NCBI GenBank assembly: GCA_018806915.1
Contig: JAGKQI010000098.1
Span: 186,001 to 250,000 of the forward strand
Origin: Phytophthora colocasiae
Taxonomy: Eukaryota > Oomycota > Peronosporomycetes > Peronosporales > Peronosporaceae
Reading direction: 5' to 3'
Length of the DNA: 64,000 nucleotides
Part shown: positions 19,498 to 30,381 of the stretch, piece after piece
Layout of the letters: each line of letters begins with the position of its first letter
Numbering within the stretch: the first letter of the stretch is position 1
Program-made: the position numbers and the translations under genes
Notes under the pieces: model-generated
The model's input: only the letters and a program-made list of their open reading frames with translations
Databases searched by the model: none
Told to the model about the DNA's origin: nothing

Positions 19498-20400
19498 ATG
19501 TCGACTTCCGGTCGCGCCTCCTTCTTCTGGGTGAAATATGGCTTCGGTACGTTGCAACTGCAATCTAGCGGCGACGCGTCTAGATCGCCCATCCAGGATT
19601 CGTTTAACATAGGCTTCTTACAGATAGCATCACGCCACCCAAGATGTACAATGCCAACGTACCTTGCTCGATCCTGCGGAGTTTTGTGAAAAACACTTGT
19701 GCTAGGGATGTTGAGGATCTCTGCAAGCAAAAAAATATTCAACTGGGCATTGAACTAGATGCCCTCAATAAGGCACTCCAAGCTGCACATGCACGCAGCA
19801 CAGCGGCACCTTTGGCAACAGACAGGTCTTCAATCTCCATGAAATTTGAAGGAACAAGTTCTCGTCCACCGAGTGGAGCCGCTTCGTCTCGGCCGATCAC
19901 GCCTTCGATGCATACAGGCTCAAATGGATCAGCCGACGAAGAGATCATAGAGATTGTTGCTATGAAAAATGCAATGGAGAAACAACTCGAAGTTGTCGTT
20001 GCAGCATCCAAGCTCACGAAAGGTATGAGTAGTCAAGGCAGCCTTGAACTTCGTGGTTATTAATGAGAGAGATTCCAGAATTGATTGCAGGCACTGCTAT
20101 TGTCGATCTTACGGATGACCATGGTACAAGGCTCAAACTGGACGAGATTGGCGACACACGAGCGAACACAATTTTGAAATCTCGAGCGCAATACACCGCA
20201 GTGGCTGTTAGTAAGTAACGTCAATCGATCTTCGCCCTCAACTCTACCAGCTTACCTCAGTTTACTTAGCTACAGATGAGAAAGGATCACCACACGTTAT
20301 GCCACTGATTTTCAAGCTTCAGAAACCTTCTGTCGACACGCCCCCCTCAAGACCAGGCAGCGCAGCAGCGAAATCTACAGGACCATCTATTCGAACTTGA
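19498..20400 (+). CDS. CXorf65-like small protein, 4 exons
   Basis: Proposed exons 19498-19546, 19624-20022, 20091-20210 and 20270-20400 give 232 residues, with all junctions in phase and introns of 77, 68 and 59 nt. An alternative acceptor 6 nt downstream in the last intron would also keep phase. The N-terminus FFWVKYGF, then NVPCSILRSFV and, after a long helical insert rich in Ser and Ala, VDLTDDHGTRLKL and a TILKSRAQYTAVAV block match the order of elements I recall for the vertebrate CXorf65 family (IKYG..., a Cys-containing helix, DLxDExG, then a YxV strand). A coiled coil is likely at residues ~35-60 and ~120-145. The function of that family is unknown. The family call is by recall; the gene model itself is stronger because four exons fit exactly. 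Confidence 0.72.
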
Positions 20401-20683
20401 GTGTAGTCACGAGTACAGTCATGCAAATGCAACAAAAAGACACACACCAAGTCGAATAGAATCAAAGAACTTCATTTGAAATTAAATTGCGGGGGAGCTC
20501 CGAGGAATCGCCAGCGACCCGAGGATATCTGTCCCCTCTGGAAGAGACCTATGAGGATGAACAAACACGTCACAATCGTAGAGACACTCAGTTAGCCTGC
20601 TCGCACTGCGGCGTCAGCCTTTTCACGTCCTCAATTTACAGCGACGAGTGGGCTCTGGCGGCCTTTTCCTCTTGCTCGTCACT

Positions 20684-21325
20684 TCAGATGTCCACGGGCT
20701 TGCCCTTCGAGGCGAACTCGTCGTAGTACTCCACGACCTTGTCCCAGTTGGCCACGTTCCAGAAGGCCGAGATGTACTCAGGGCGGCGGTTCTGGTACTT
20801 GAGGTAGTAGGCGTGCTCCCACACGTCAAGACCAAGAATGGGGATGAGCGGCTGGTCCACACCAGGCATCAGGGGGTTGTCCTGGTTGGGGGTAGACGTG
20901 ATGGCCAGCTTGCCATCAGCCTTGACACCAAGCCAAGCCCAGCCAGAGCCGAAGCGCGACGAAGCAGCAGCGTTGAACTCCTGCTTCAACTGGTCAAGCG
21001 AGCCGAAGTCCTCCTCAATACGAGTCTTAAGAGCACCGTGCGGGGCCGTGTTGGTGGAGCCGGGCGAGGTCATCCACGTCCAGAAGAGCGAGTGGTTGTA
21101 GTGGCCACCGCCGTTGTTGCGCACAGGCGCCTCCGTGGCGGACTGCACCACCTCAAGGATGGACTTGCCCTTGAGAGCGGCGCCCTTGTCGGACGAGATG
21201 TAGTTGTTGATGTTGTTCACGTAAGCCTGGTGGTGCTTGGTGTGGTGGATGTTCATGGTGTCCGTGTCCACGAAGGGCTCCAGGGCGTTGTACTCGTAGG
21301 CGATCTTGGGCAGTTCGAACGACAT
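20684..21325 (-). CDS. Superoxide dismutase, bacterial-type Mn form
   Basis: A 213-residue Fe/Mn superoxide dismutase converting superoxide to hydrogen peroxide and oxygen. Metal ligands are visible: His27 in NIHHTKHH, His in [11 protein letters not shown], and Asp and His in [13 protein letters not shown] rather than an AQ pair before NHSLFW, plus the Gln in TPNQDNPLM, fit the Mn-specific SodA-like subgroup. The start is the ATG at 21325 (MSFELPK), the usual start of the family; 45 upstream in-frame codons lack an ATG. No transit peptide is evident from this start, so a cytosolic enzyme is likely. It is transcribed divergently from NAF1 across about 500 bp. Confidence 0.93.
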   Translation of the reverse strand: MSFELPKIAYEYNALEPFVDTDTMNIHHTKHHQAYVNNINNYISSDKGAALKGKSILEVVQSATEAPVRNNGGGHYNHSLFWTWMTSPGSTNTAPHGALKTRIEEDFGSLDQLKQEFNAAASSRFGSGWAWLGVKADGKLAITSTPNQDNPLMPGVDQPLIPILGLDVWEHAYYLKYQNRRPEYISAFWNVANWDKVVEYYDEFASKGKPVDI

Positions 21326-21820
21326 GTTGACTGGATGAGAGGAGAAAGATACCGGTAACCGGAAAGAAGGGGCTGGGTTGAAGCTTGTGAGCTGGACCTG
21401 GCGAATTGCAGAGTGAGAGGCCTTCGGAGCAGTGACGGTGGTCGGACAATCCCACCGCACGCTTTTTAGACCAATGAAAAGGTGTTGCTGCGATTACGTT
21501 GACCAGGGACAATGATGTTGATTCCAGGGCAAGGCATAAAAGTACTGGGCGTATTTACAGTGTACTGCACAGCGATGTCGGTACAGTACGAATTGTCGAG
21601 CTGCAGCTCTATCCGACCTCGAGCATTTTCACCATGATGGTAGTTTTTCATGTCGAAGTAGGTTGGCTCTCCCCTTCCCCCGCACCTGGTTTAACATACC
21701 GCAATTAAAGCGGTCTCCTACGGTAATGCCCCTTGATTATCTTAGCCAATCAAAGTCCGCGGTAGTTCTTGGTTGGAGCTGCTCGTAGATCAGCACGAAG
21801 CCACTCCAGTTGCAGTCCCC
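21326..21820. promoter_or_regulatory. Divergent promoter region, SOD / NAF1
   Basis: The 495 bp between divergent start codons. A CCAAT box lies at 21746-21750 (AGCCAATCAAAG), about 75 bp before the NAF1 ATG. On the SOD side, ACCAATG occurs at about 21472. These are plausible CCAAT-type elements, seen directly but not tested. Confidence 0.45.
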
Positions 21821-23314
21821 ATGGACGCGCAGCAGAGCAATAAACCCGTCTCAGACCTGGACGTCGCTGCACAGTATGCAGATGCAGAGCTTCACTCGGT
21901 TACGGCGCAATTTGCGAGCTCTGCGCAGGTGAGCGAAGCCCCCAAGACTGAAATGATGGCTGTCATCACGGACGAGAAGAATGACGACAGCGACAGCGAC
22001 AGTGACAGCTCCGACGATGAGGCACCTGTGCAGGGTAAGAAGGAAGACGAAGCGGACGTGTCGACTATCAAGAAGGAAGAGAATTCAGGTGACGAAACTG
22101 AAGATGAGGGCGAGGACCCCGCCAAACTTCGAGCCGAGATCGAAGCAGCGATGGAGAAGGAAGCCAACAAAACGGGTGGCCCACTGACTACGGAGCATGA
22201 GGTCGTGGCAGCTCCTGTGCGCGAACCCAAGGTGGAATTGACGGCTGACTGCCCCATTGCCCAGTGCGGTAGCATTCTAAATGTGAGCGTGCCTGGATTG
22301 ATGATGACCATTAAGTCTAATCCGAACACGAAGCCGCTGGACGAAGGCAGTGTACTTTGTCTCGAGGACCGTACTGTTATTGGATGTGTAGACGAAGTTT
22401 TTGGCCCCGTGCTGATGCCCATGTACCTCGTTCGCTTTGAAAACGCTGCCAAGATGCCCGAGAAGGCGACTGTGAATATTGTGGTCTATTACGCGACAGA
22501 GCACACGACTTATATCGTCCCCGAGGAGATCAAAGATAAAGGCACAGACGCCTCAAACATTTTTGATGAAGAAGCCGATGAGACGGAGTTTTCCGACGAC
22601 GAAGCGGAAGCTGCTGCCAAGCGTGGCAACCGGAAGCGGAACAGAGGTGGTGCTGCACCTGCTGGAAGTGAAAATGGCGAGTCGTACGGTGGACGTGGAG
22701 GTCGTGGCGGGCGAGGAGGACGTGGTGGCCGTGGAGGAAACTTTACGGACTATCATGCTCGACAGAGCGCTTCGTCATACGGAGGCCGCGGTAACTACAC
22801 ACAGCAGTCTCCAATGCCGCCCATGCCAGCTATGCCGTCGATGCCCGCGATGCAGACTCAGCCATTCGGTGGCGTGACGAAATACACACAACCTGGTGGG
22901 TTTGGAGGCGCCAGGCCCATTTCGTATGGACACACCAACTACACGTCACCTCGAGGCAATGGGGTGCCTCAACCCCCAATGCCACAGTACAACGCAGTTC
23001 CTGTATCGCAAGGACAGGCACCCGCTCGTGGCTACTACCAGCCTCCCCCGCCAGCACAGTACAGCACGCCCAACTTGCCTCCATACCCACCGCAAGCGCC
23101 GCCTCCGCAGCAATACCAACAGTACCCGCAGCCCCCAAGAGCTCCATACGCACCTCCAAGGCCATCCTATGGCCAACCTCAGCCTCCAGCTTACGGACAG
23201 CCACAGCCACCACAGTACAATCAGCCTCAGCGTCCTCCCCCACCTCCAGTTTACTACGGAGCGAACGGACAACAGGATAGACAACAATCTCCTGGGCAGT
23301 ACCGTTATCAGTAG
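21821..23314 (+). CDS. NAF1: NAF1, H/ACA snoRNP assembly factor
   Basis: A 497-residue intronless protein. An acidic Ser/Glu-rich N-terminus is followed by the Gar1/Naf1 RNA-binding fold at residues ~150-255: SILNVSVPG, a conserved LCLEDRTVIGCVDEVFGPV strand region, then YLVRF. After it come DKGTDAS and FSDDE, hallmarks of NAF1 rather than GAR1. An RGG-rich segment (residues ~290-306) and a long Pro/Gln/Tyr-rich tail finish the protein. NAF1 binds dyskerin and is replaced by GAR1 during maturation of H/ACA ribonucleoproteins, which direct rRNA pseudouridylation. It acts in the nucleus. The ATG at 21821 is the first in frame. The Pro/Gln tail is longer than in many homologues. Confidence 0.9.
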   Translation: MDAQQSNKPVSDLDVAAQYADAELHSVTAQFASSAQVSEAPKTEMMAVITDEKNDDSDSDSDSSDDEAPVQGKKEDEADVSTIKKEENSGDETEDEGEDPAKLRAEIEAAMEKEANKTGGPLTTEHEVVAAPVREPKVELTADCPIAQCGSILNVSVPGLMMTIKSNPNTKPLDEGSVLCLEDRTVIGCVDEVFGPVLMPMYLVRFENAAKMPEKATVNIVVYYATEHTTYIVPEEIKDKGTDASNIFDEEADETEFSDDEAEAAAKRGNRKRNRGGAAPAGSENGESYGGRGGRGGRGGRGGRGGNFTDYHARQSASSYGGRGNYTQQSPMPPMPAMPSMPAMQTQPFGGVTKYTQPGGFGGARPISYGHTNYTSPRGNGVPQPPMPQYNAVPVSQGQAPARGYYQPPPPAQYSTPNLPPYPPQAPPPQQYQQYPQPPRAPYAPPRPSYGQPQPPAYGQPQPPQYNQPQRPPPPPVYYGANGQQDRQQSPGQYRYQ

Positions 23315-23441
23315 AAAGCCTGACGTTGCAGCATTTATCCAGCCTTTGTTAGTCGCTTTTTGGAAAGTAAACTAGATTCCCCAATGCAGCTATCTTGATC
23401 GAATATAGTACATGTAGACGCGCGGAAAGATCCTCCCTTGT

Positions 23442-25146
23442 CTAGCTGGAGGATACGAGGGTAACACTCGCAATGAAGCCATTCTTCATGACTTCAAAGA
23501 TACAACCTGGGGTGGGCGAATAGCATAAACTTGATCCGAACGGGTGGAGTCCCAATCCGTTGTCGTGGACAATCGGTCGCAAGTCTGATGCCCCTCCGAA
23601 AACGACTCGGATGTCCTTCCACTGCAGAAACATTGAGTATCGTCAGAGAAGTCATGGGTTTAACCCCTGTAATATTCATTCACACTGTACCGCTGTTTGT
23701 GGGGTGATTTCCGAGCTTGTTTTCTTTGAAATTCCAGATTTCTGAAGAGCAACGGAAGACTGGAAACTAATCCGAAAATTGCACTTGTTGTAGGTACCGA
23801 AGTCAGGATGGCTGTAAGGATCAAGTTAGACGATCTGGTTCCTGAATAATGAATTTTATCAGGAAACTTACCCCAGTGCGTTGGTCTTCAGAATCACCTT
23901 CGATGCCCGATGCATCGAATTGTACAAAATGTCAAGGCCAAGATGCGGATAGTTGTGGAAATAGTCACCGACAAGTCCACCAGCAACAGTAGCACTATAG
24001 ACAACAGAAAACAAATACGTCACCAGGAGTGCACCACCAAAACCCGGCAGACACGCACCCATCATTGGGATCTTCAGATTTCCGAAAGACAGACACAGGA
24101 GCTCCGATCTCGCTAATCACCTCCTGTACACCACACGCTATCAGAAACTGTACAAGGTGTAGCTAAGTCGATTGTTTAACCTGTGGAGACCATCCAAGTT
24201 GGATATTCTGCTTCCGACCAGTGAAGAAAAGTGATGTATGACCTTCTCCAACTTCGACGTCAACTTCTTCAAAGTAGTGTCTGTGCAAAATACACAATCA
24301 GCACTCAACCGTACCTGATTTCCACAATTAATTACCTTTTGGTAGGAGTAGGGACTCCAGGAGAACGATAGTCTCCACCGACATAGACTATGAATCCTGT
24401 TGCTGCTGGAGTAGCACCATTCTATAGCATACAACCATGAGTCGAAACTCGCATTATTCCTGCAAGCAGCAACCACCCACCGGGAATTCCATTGGTAAAT
24501 CCGTGCCATTCTGGTACAAATGGAGATATTCTGCTGGAATAGGGAACTTGATAGAGCCCCCCTCGTAGCCCAACACGTAACTCTAGTAATGAGCAACAAC
24601 TCTTAGCAACACTGACAGTTCTAAAGTTAACTGGAAGAAGAGATTACCTGCTCATCTGCGACGTACTGACCAGGAAACGTCGGTCCAAATAGCTGCAAAG
24701 CCAACACCAAGTAAGAAGATATTCACAACAGCATTATATCTAACAACATAATGCGTACGTTGTAAACAGACATGAAAGTGGCAGAGATTTCTCCACCAAA
24801 AATCACGACGCGTCCGAATTTCAGTGCCACTCGGTTCACATCGTAGAACTCAATGGCGTTTAGTGTCTGTCGCACCGATTCAAAATGCAACTGGGAAATG
24901 AGGAAGCAAAATGTGAGTAAGAACGTTTCCAGTCATTCAGGAAAGTTGAGTGCTCACTTTGAGACCGTCCTCTGCGGAATCCACAACGATGTCGCGCTTG
25001 TAAGGGTCCGTAGCGTCGTATGCGATCTCAAAGGGCCGAACAGGTAGGCGGCTCTTGAGTGCATGCAACACCTCGGCGATACTCGCGCCGAGGCGGAAAG
25101 GGCCCACGCCGACGCCCAATTCGATGCGCCACACCTCACGGATCAT
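23442..25146 (-). CDS. PHAF1/UPF0183 (C16orf70-like) protein, 10 exons
   Basis: Minus-strand exons, 5' to 3': 25146-24958, 24890-24759, 24692-24648, 24582-24481, 24421-24336, 24280-24181, 24123-24059, 23994-23872, 23811-23691 and 23621-23442. Together they give 1143 nt and 380 residues, all phases consistent, introns 54-69 nt. The order of conserved blocks follows the UPF0183 family: FRLGASIAEVLHAL at the start, FYDVNRVALKF, LFGPTFPGQY, FPNGATP, VISEIGAPVSVFRKSED, DYFHNYPHLGLDILY, GTYNKCNF and PFGSSL...IFEVMKNGFIASVTL at the end. Human PHAF1 is reported to bind phagophores during autophagy; the same role here is inference. Some donors are weak (GTTAAA after exon 6, GTACAG after exon 9), so these edges may move. 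The gene runs convergently toward NAF1. Confidence 0.85.
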
Positions 25147-25871
25147 TTCTACTTTGTTTTCTTCGAGTTTTTGAAGAAAAAGTACCGAGAATTTGGTACA
25201 ATTTGCTGAACAGTAGCTGTAAAGATATTATTGTACATGTACTACGGTAGTAAAGTATATCTTTGACACAAGGTCGACACCGTCTTACCGTAAAGCAATT
25301 CTTGACCAAACTCCTGTGGAAACGGTCCGTGGCCGCTGCAGCACAGCCTGTACATGTAGCCCAGACTGTAGCTACTGTACCACATAATAATGATACATAC
25401 CATTGCAGTCACATGCAGCTGGATCTTGTTGGTACAGTCGCTAACGTTAGTGTTTGTTCAACTTGAGTCTCTTTCGCTGACCTTTTCAATGAATGAGCTC
25501 TTTTCAATCGAAGCTGTAGCCATGCAATTGCCACTGAGCTCCATTCTCCACAGCGAGGCAGCTTTACCTCTTTGACGCAACGACATTGCCGTCCAGTGCA
25601 ACTCCATCACCAGAAGGTTTGGCGAATCCCATTTTGAGCTGCTTGCTGTTCCTCGATCAGCATTGTGTGGATTTTACCGTGTCCCGTGCACAGCACCGGT
25701 CCGTTTCACTTGGTTCCAGTATGCATTCCCAAGTACTTTCGAGGTGTAGGGTATGGGTAACCTTTTCAGCCAACCGACGTCGGTTTTCGCCATTCTCGCT
25801 CTATTTTTCAGCACTGCCGTAAATCGGCGACGACGCTAAAGCGCGATACTGTACACCACCCCAGTAACTCC
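25147..25871. other. Intergenic, divergent from PHAF1-like gene
   Basis: The 725 bp between the divergent starts of the PHAF1-like gene and the secreted-ectodomain gene. No gene or repeat is recognised; both promoters should be here. Confidence 0.55.
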
Positions 25872-27191
25872 ATGAAGACTTTGCTGGCGCTCACGGGCGT
25901 GACGGGCCTCTTTACCCATGCACACGCGGCTGCAAGCTGTGCTGACTGCAATGGCAACACGTGCATGTTGGACGGAACCGCGACTTCTATCACAGGAGGG
26001 GCGACATCTGCTAGTGTGAATTTCTGCAATTTTGACAGTACCAAGAACAGCACGTACGCACTGAGCTTCGGCGTGTCATCTCTCCCTAGTTGCGATACCA
26101 AGAACGAGACGCTTCCCACACTTGCGTCACTAGTGGCGGCCGACGGATGCACGGCTGAAGCTTGTTCCGTTACTGTGAACTTTGAATCGCCGTTGGACTG
26201 GGCCATTGCTCTGCAGAATAATGGAGCCAGTAACACACTCACAGCGCAGCTCACGTCTGGTGGGAACAGTGACACGGTCACGATTGCTACGTTCGAGACA
26301 ATGGCAGCTGCCGTCATGAACAGCGGAACTTCCAGTGTCTCGGTTTGCGCCGCGGAATTCGACATCAGTGGCTCCAGGTTCTCCAATGTTGATAGTTGCA
26401 ATGCAGCACAGATCTGTCGAGGAGCTTCCATGGACACCGCGTGTACGACGGAGATGATGAATAACGTGCAGATCACGGGTGTCAGTTGCAGCGCTGAAGC
26501 TTGTACGGGAAAAGTGTCGCTGAGTCAGTCGCTGCCCTGCGACGGCAGTACTGGAGACGCGACGGCCTTGATTGTGGGCGTGACCATTGCTAGCAGCACT
26601 CAGTCGAACCTCGTGAGTGTGGGGAGTATGACGGCACCCAATTTTACGATCGCAGATGCCAGTGGATTGGACGCTGGAAAGTCTGAGTTTGAGCTCGTGA
26701 CAGACACATTTTGTGCGTACTCGAGCATTCAGTTGAACGTGACAGTGGGGGACGGGAGCGACGACGACTCGAACGAGACAGTGGATGTAAGCAGTGTGAA
26801 CTCTACTACGAATGGAACTGTGGTGGTGGAGTTGGCCTCATCTCTGAGCAGTGATTTATCTGGCGAGGAAGTCTACTTATCGCTCGCACAGTGTGGCGTA
26901 TCAGCTACTGGTTCGTTCGCTGTTGGGAAAGACTCGAGCGACTCGACGTCGGTGTCTACAGGGTCGACGGAGAGCTCGAGAGATGATGACGCTGCTGCAG
27001 GTTCTGCTGGGTCGATATCTACCCAAGAAACTGACTCAAACACAGGCCTCTCCGGGAGTATCGTTGTGGCTATTGTTATAGGCGTCGTGGCACTTGCCGG
27101 CTTTGTATTCGAGTACGTCCATCACAAGAGACGACAACCAATGCCGGTGGCGCAAGACTCTACCGTCAACAACCTCGCATCGCCCTTGTAA
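25872..27191 (+). CDS. Cys-rich secreted-ectodomain type I membrane protein
   Basis: A 439-residue protein of no recognised family. It has a cleavable signal peptide (residues 1 to ~20, ending HAHAAAS), a long extracellular part rich in Ser, Thr and Asn with repeated CxxxxC-type cysteines and many N-glycosylation sites, an acidic Ser/Asp-rich stalk (~residues 350-390), one transmembrane helix (SIVVAIVIGVVALAGFVF), and a short basic tail ending NNLASPL. Such architecture suits an oomycete cell-surface or wall-associated protein. The start is ATG 25872. No intron is needed. A GPI anchor is unlikely because a basic cytosolic tail follows the helix. Confidence 0.85.
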   Translation: MKTLLALTGVTGLFTHAHAAASCADCNGNTCMLDGTATSITGGATSASVNFCNFDSTKNSTYALSFGVSSLPSCDTKNETLPTLASLVAADGCTAEACSVTVNFESPLDWAIALQNNGASNTLTAQLTSGGNSDTVTIATFETMAAAVMNSGTSSVSVCAAEFDISGSRFSNVDSCNAAQICRGASMDTACTTEMMNNVQITGVSCSAEACTGKVSLSQSLPCDGSTGDATALIVGVTIASSTQSNLVSVGSMTAPNFTIADASGLDAGKSEFELVTDTFCAYSSIQLNVTVGDGSDDDSNETVDVSSVNSTTNGTVVVELASSLSSDLSGEEVYLSLAQCGVSATGSFAVGKDSSDSTSVSTGSTESSRDDDAAAGSAGSISTQETDSNTGLSGSIVVAIVIGVVALAGFVFEYVHHKRRQPMPVAQDSTVNNLASPL

Positions 27192-27317
27192 GGTACAACC
27201 AGTACACAAGGCGAGGACAAACAAATCGACCGACCAAGTGTCAGGTCAATGTAGGCAAGTAATAAAGGTTTTGTGACTGTTTTGCTCCTTTAGTGTTGCT
27301 TTGGTCTTGTATTTACT

Positions 27318-29795
27318 TCAGTGAAGATTTCGGGCTGCGCGGATCTTCTTGGAACGCACCATAGCCAACTCCTTCTTGAGTGCGAAACGTTTTGGTGCCG
27401 ACAATGTGTGATTATCCAGCTGAGATTCAAGCTCTTCAATTTGTGCTGACAATTTCGACAGCTCAAGCTCAATGGCAGCGTTTTCGCTATCCAACGGTGC
27501 GATAGGGGCTGGACCTTCCGTTTTACCAGAACCTTGTGCTGCGTACGCGTCGACTCGTGGGGTTCCAAACTCGACCTGGTTTGAAGCAGCACTTGAAGGT
27601 GGCTCCTTGGAATTAATTTGACGATTCATTGCCAGTGGGGAGGGCGGTGAGAGCACGGTGTTTGGTGGGAGCTTATTCTTCAAGTATGCGAGGATTTCTG
27701 CACTTCCTTTGGCTATCACTGCACCTCGAACGGTACGCTGCGGGTTCCCATTCATGTAGATCGCACGGAGATGTGGGCACAAGCCCAACTCACACGGTAC
27801 TTTAGTCAAGTTATTGTTCTCGAATGAAAGGGATGCGAGTAGTGGCGCGTCGTAAATGTGTCCGAGTGAACGCAATTTGTTGTCTGAGACGCTGACAACG
27901 CTGACTTTTGCCAGTTGTGACCACGGGAATTGATCGAGCGTCTCGATTCTGTTGAAGCTCAACAGCAGAGTTTCCAGGCCATGAAGTTGGCAGATCTCAA
28001 GTGGCAAAACTGCAATATTGTTGTTTCGTAGATCCAATTCTTTCAATGTAGCGCCCATCGAAAGCGAGTTTCCAAACAGTTCATTGATGCTTTCAGTAGA
28101 AAGGTGGTTCTTCCGAAGACGTAACAGCTCCAGATGTGGTAAAGCAGCAATAGAAGGATGGAGCGACTGCAAATTGTTGTCCTCGACAGTTAAAATCTAC
28201 AACAAAATGCTTGGTGTTAGATCAAACCAGCTTGCAACTGCTTTTGCAAAGATTAACGAACCTTCAGAGATACCAACTCCCCGATGGAAGCTGGAATCGA
28301 CTGTAACTGGTTGGACGAGAGGTTCAAATGCACCAGAGTTGAGCCAAAATTGAATTGACCGTGACCTACTAACTCTGGGGGTAAACTTGCTAGCAAATTG
28401 TTCATCAGGATCAAAGTTCCCGAGGCTGCAGCTTCTCGAAATTGAACGGTATAGTCGAAAGTAGGGGGTTGAAAATCGTCAGTGTTAACATGAGCTGCCT
28501 GTTCCATGCGTTCCCGTTCCAGTTGCAGCTCATCTCGCTCTTCTTCCAAGACGTCAACGCCAATAGGTGGAGCCCCACGTGTACGCAAATATTTCTTTAG
28601 TGCCTCGCATCCAGCGCTGATTACTGAGCGACGAATAGCTCGAAGTGGATTTCCGTCGACGATTAAATGGTTGAGGTGTTTGAGATAACCCAGACCTGGC
28701 GGCAAGTCTGGCAGATCATTGTTCGCCACATCCAACGTCTTGAGACGATACAAGCACGCGATATTCGCCGGTAAAGCTGCAAGTTTATTGTCTCGCATGT
28801 CCAACACGGTGATGCTGTCTTTAGCTCGCAAAACAGAGTGCTCATCGATGGAGGAGAGCGTGTTGTAGCCCAGATAGACTTGATCCAAAACTGCACCTCC
28901 AGGAAGTATTGGGAAGATAACCAGTTTATTCTGTCGTAAATCCAAAAACTTTAGACGTGAGAGAGTCCCGAGTGCATCTCCAGTGGACTCCAGCCGATTT
29001 CTCTTAAGATCCAGGTTCTGCATATTCTCCAGTGCTCCAAAAGAGGGTGGTAGACTGAGCAATTGGTTCGAGTGAGCATTTAGGACGTGCAATTTGCGGA
29101 GATTACCGATCCGTTCAGGGAGAGATTCTAGTTGGTTCTCGTCAACGTGCAGAGTCTCAAGGTTTTCGAGGAGTGTGATGGAATTTGGCAACCGAGAAAG
29201 CTTGTTCCCCGAGAGTACAAGTTCCTTCAACCCGATCAGAGCACTGAAACTCTCGGAAAGGTCTTGTTCGAGGAGGTTACTGGTTGCGATTTCACAAATG
29301 CGTTAGAGATTGAAAAATACTTGAAAAAAATGTAGTAAAACATTTGTACGGGAAACGTACTGGCTCAAATCGAGATACGTTAGCGCCTGGAGCTCGAAGA
29401 ATCCTTCAGGAAGAACTTGTAGCGCATTCTTGGTCAGTTTAATTGAAATGACGGTCGTGAGACCACCGATTTCATCGGATATTGACGGAATTGCGTTGTG
29501 ACTAAGGTCGATCTTAACAAGATCAATACACTCCCATTTCTTCTCGTCCTGCACCAACAATTACAGTTCATTGTCAGTTCTCACTCACTCTGCGTACATC
29601 ACAAGTTGCAACCTTTTCCAAATGTTCTTCTAAATGGTATACTTGAGACGGGAATTCGGTAAGATTCCTTGCTGGAAGACTCAAGACGCCTGAACGCCTA
29701 GCTTCACGAAGAGCTCGGGCTGTTTGATCCCTTGCAGGAGCCAAAATCACATCCTGTTGGCGAAGGCGTCCTCGCATATTTTGACGCATCTTCAT
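27318..29795 (-). CDS. LRRC40-like leucine-rich repeat protein, paralogue A, 4 exons
   Basis: Exons 5' to 3': 29795-29589, 29548-29361, 29279-28262 and 28196-27318. Total 2292 nt, 763 residues, all phases fit; the donor after exon 3 (GTTCGT) is non-consensus. The N-terminal LxLPARNLTEFP block is followed by about 16-18 leucine-rich repeats of the LxxLxLxxNxLxxLP type, interrupted after GNPLRAIRR by a charged linker (LEEERDELQLERERMEQ), and by further repeats to GNPQRTVRG. This two-block pattern with NPxRxxRR and KxYLR ends matches LRRC40. The tail is a coiled coil (residues ~695-755). The function of LRRC40 is poorly known; intracellular, with no signal peptide seen. A paralogue with the same plan lies upstream at 31126-33749. 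Confidence 0.88.
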
Positions 29796-29965
29796 CGATA
29801 ATTAATCGAAACGACGCGAAAGGATATCGCTTTTAATTTCATGATATAAAATGGGGTGAAGACAGCACGGACGGTAGCAAAATACTGTATCATGGCTTAC
29901 CTACCTACCAAAATACTGTAGTCGGAAACAGACTTACCTACCAACGGGTAAGTCGAGGACTGCAA

Positions 29966-30381
29966 TTACTCTTGATGATTCTCCCTCATGCGATTTGCTG
30001 CTGAGTGCCTCTTGTCGACATACTTCGCGTAACCTTTTGCCAAGTTTTTATAGACGGCATCGAGCTCTCTGTTTTCGGTCTGGTTCAAACCCTTGGCAAT
30101 TTGTTTCTTGGTGTATCCACTCTTGTACCATTGCGCGTACACTCGCTTGGTTTTTTGGGGAGTTTTCAGTGCCTTCTGCAATTTATCCTCGAAAAACGGT
30201 CTTCTCGTCTTGCCCTCTTCATAGCGATAGACATTCTCAGCACCACGTAGTCTCCGCGTTTCAGCGTTTCTTACGTCGATCGAAGCGATATCTGGTACCT
30301 TCTGGCTTCAGTTGAAGTAATACCATCGCTTAGGAATGCTAAGCTTGCAGCAAGTGCTACCAAAACGCAGTGGAGGCGCAT
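29966..30381 (-). pseudogene. RXLR effector remnant with WY-type C-terminus, frameshifted
   Basis: A secretion signal starts at the ATG at 30381: a hydrophobic core (VLVALAASLAFL) and an Ala-rich cleavage region, in a frame that stops at TAA 30271-30273. The effector body is in another frame, open from 30307 to the stop at 29966. It carries RRLR at 30245-30256 (about residue 43 from the ATG, the usual RXLR distance), an acidic EE pair shortly after in the dEER position, and a C-terminal region with W and Y motifs (YAQWYKSGYT, AKGYAKYV). The frame change lies between 30310 and 30271 and is 1 or 2 bases. RXLR proteins are secreted oomycete proteins that enter plant cells and suppress immunity. 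As it stands this copy cannot give a secreted full effector unless the change is a sequencing error. It lies between two LRR genes, 171 bp from paralogue A. Confidence 0.8.

Noticed and set aside
20648..21358. A 236-codon plus-strand open frame over the SOD gene.
   Set aside because: Antisense shadow of a gene with complete metal ligands.
23655..23675. TTTAACCCC on the plus strand as another piggyBac end.
   Set aside because: It lies within an intron of the PHAF1-like gene and has no partner end.
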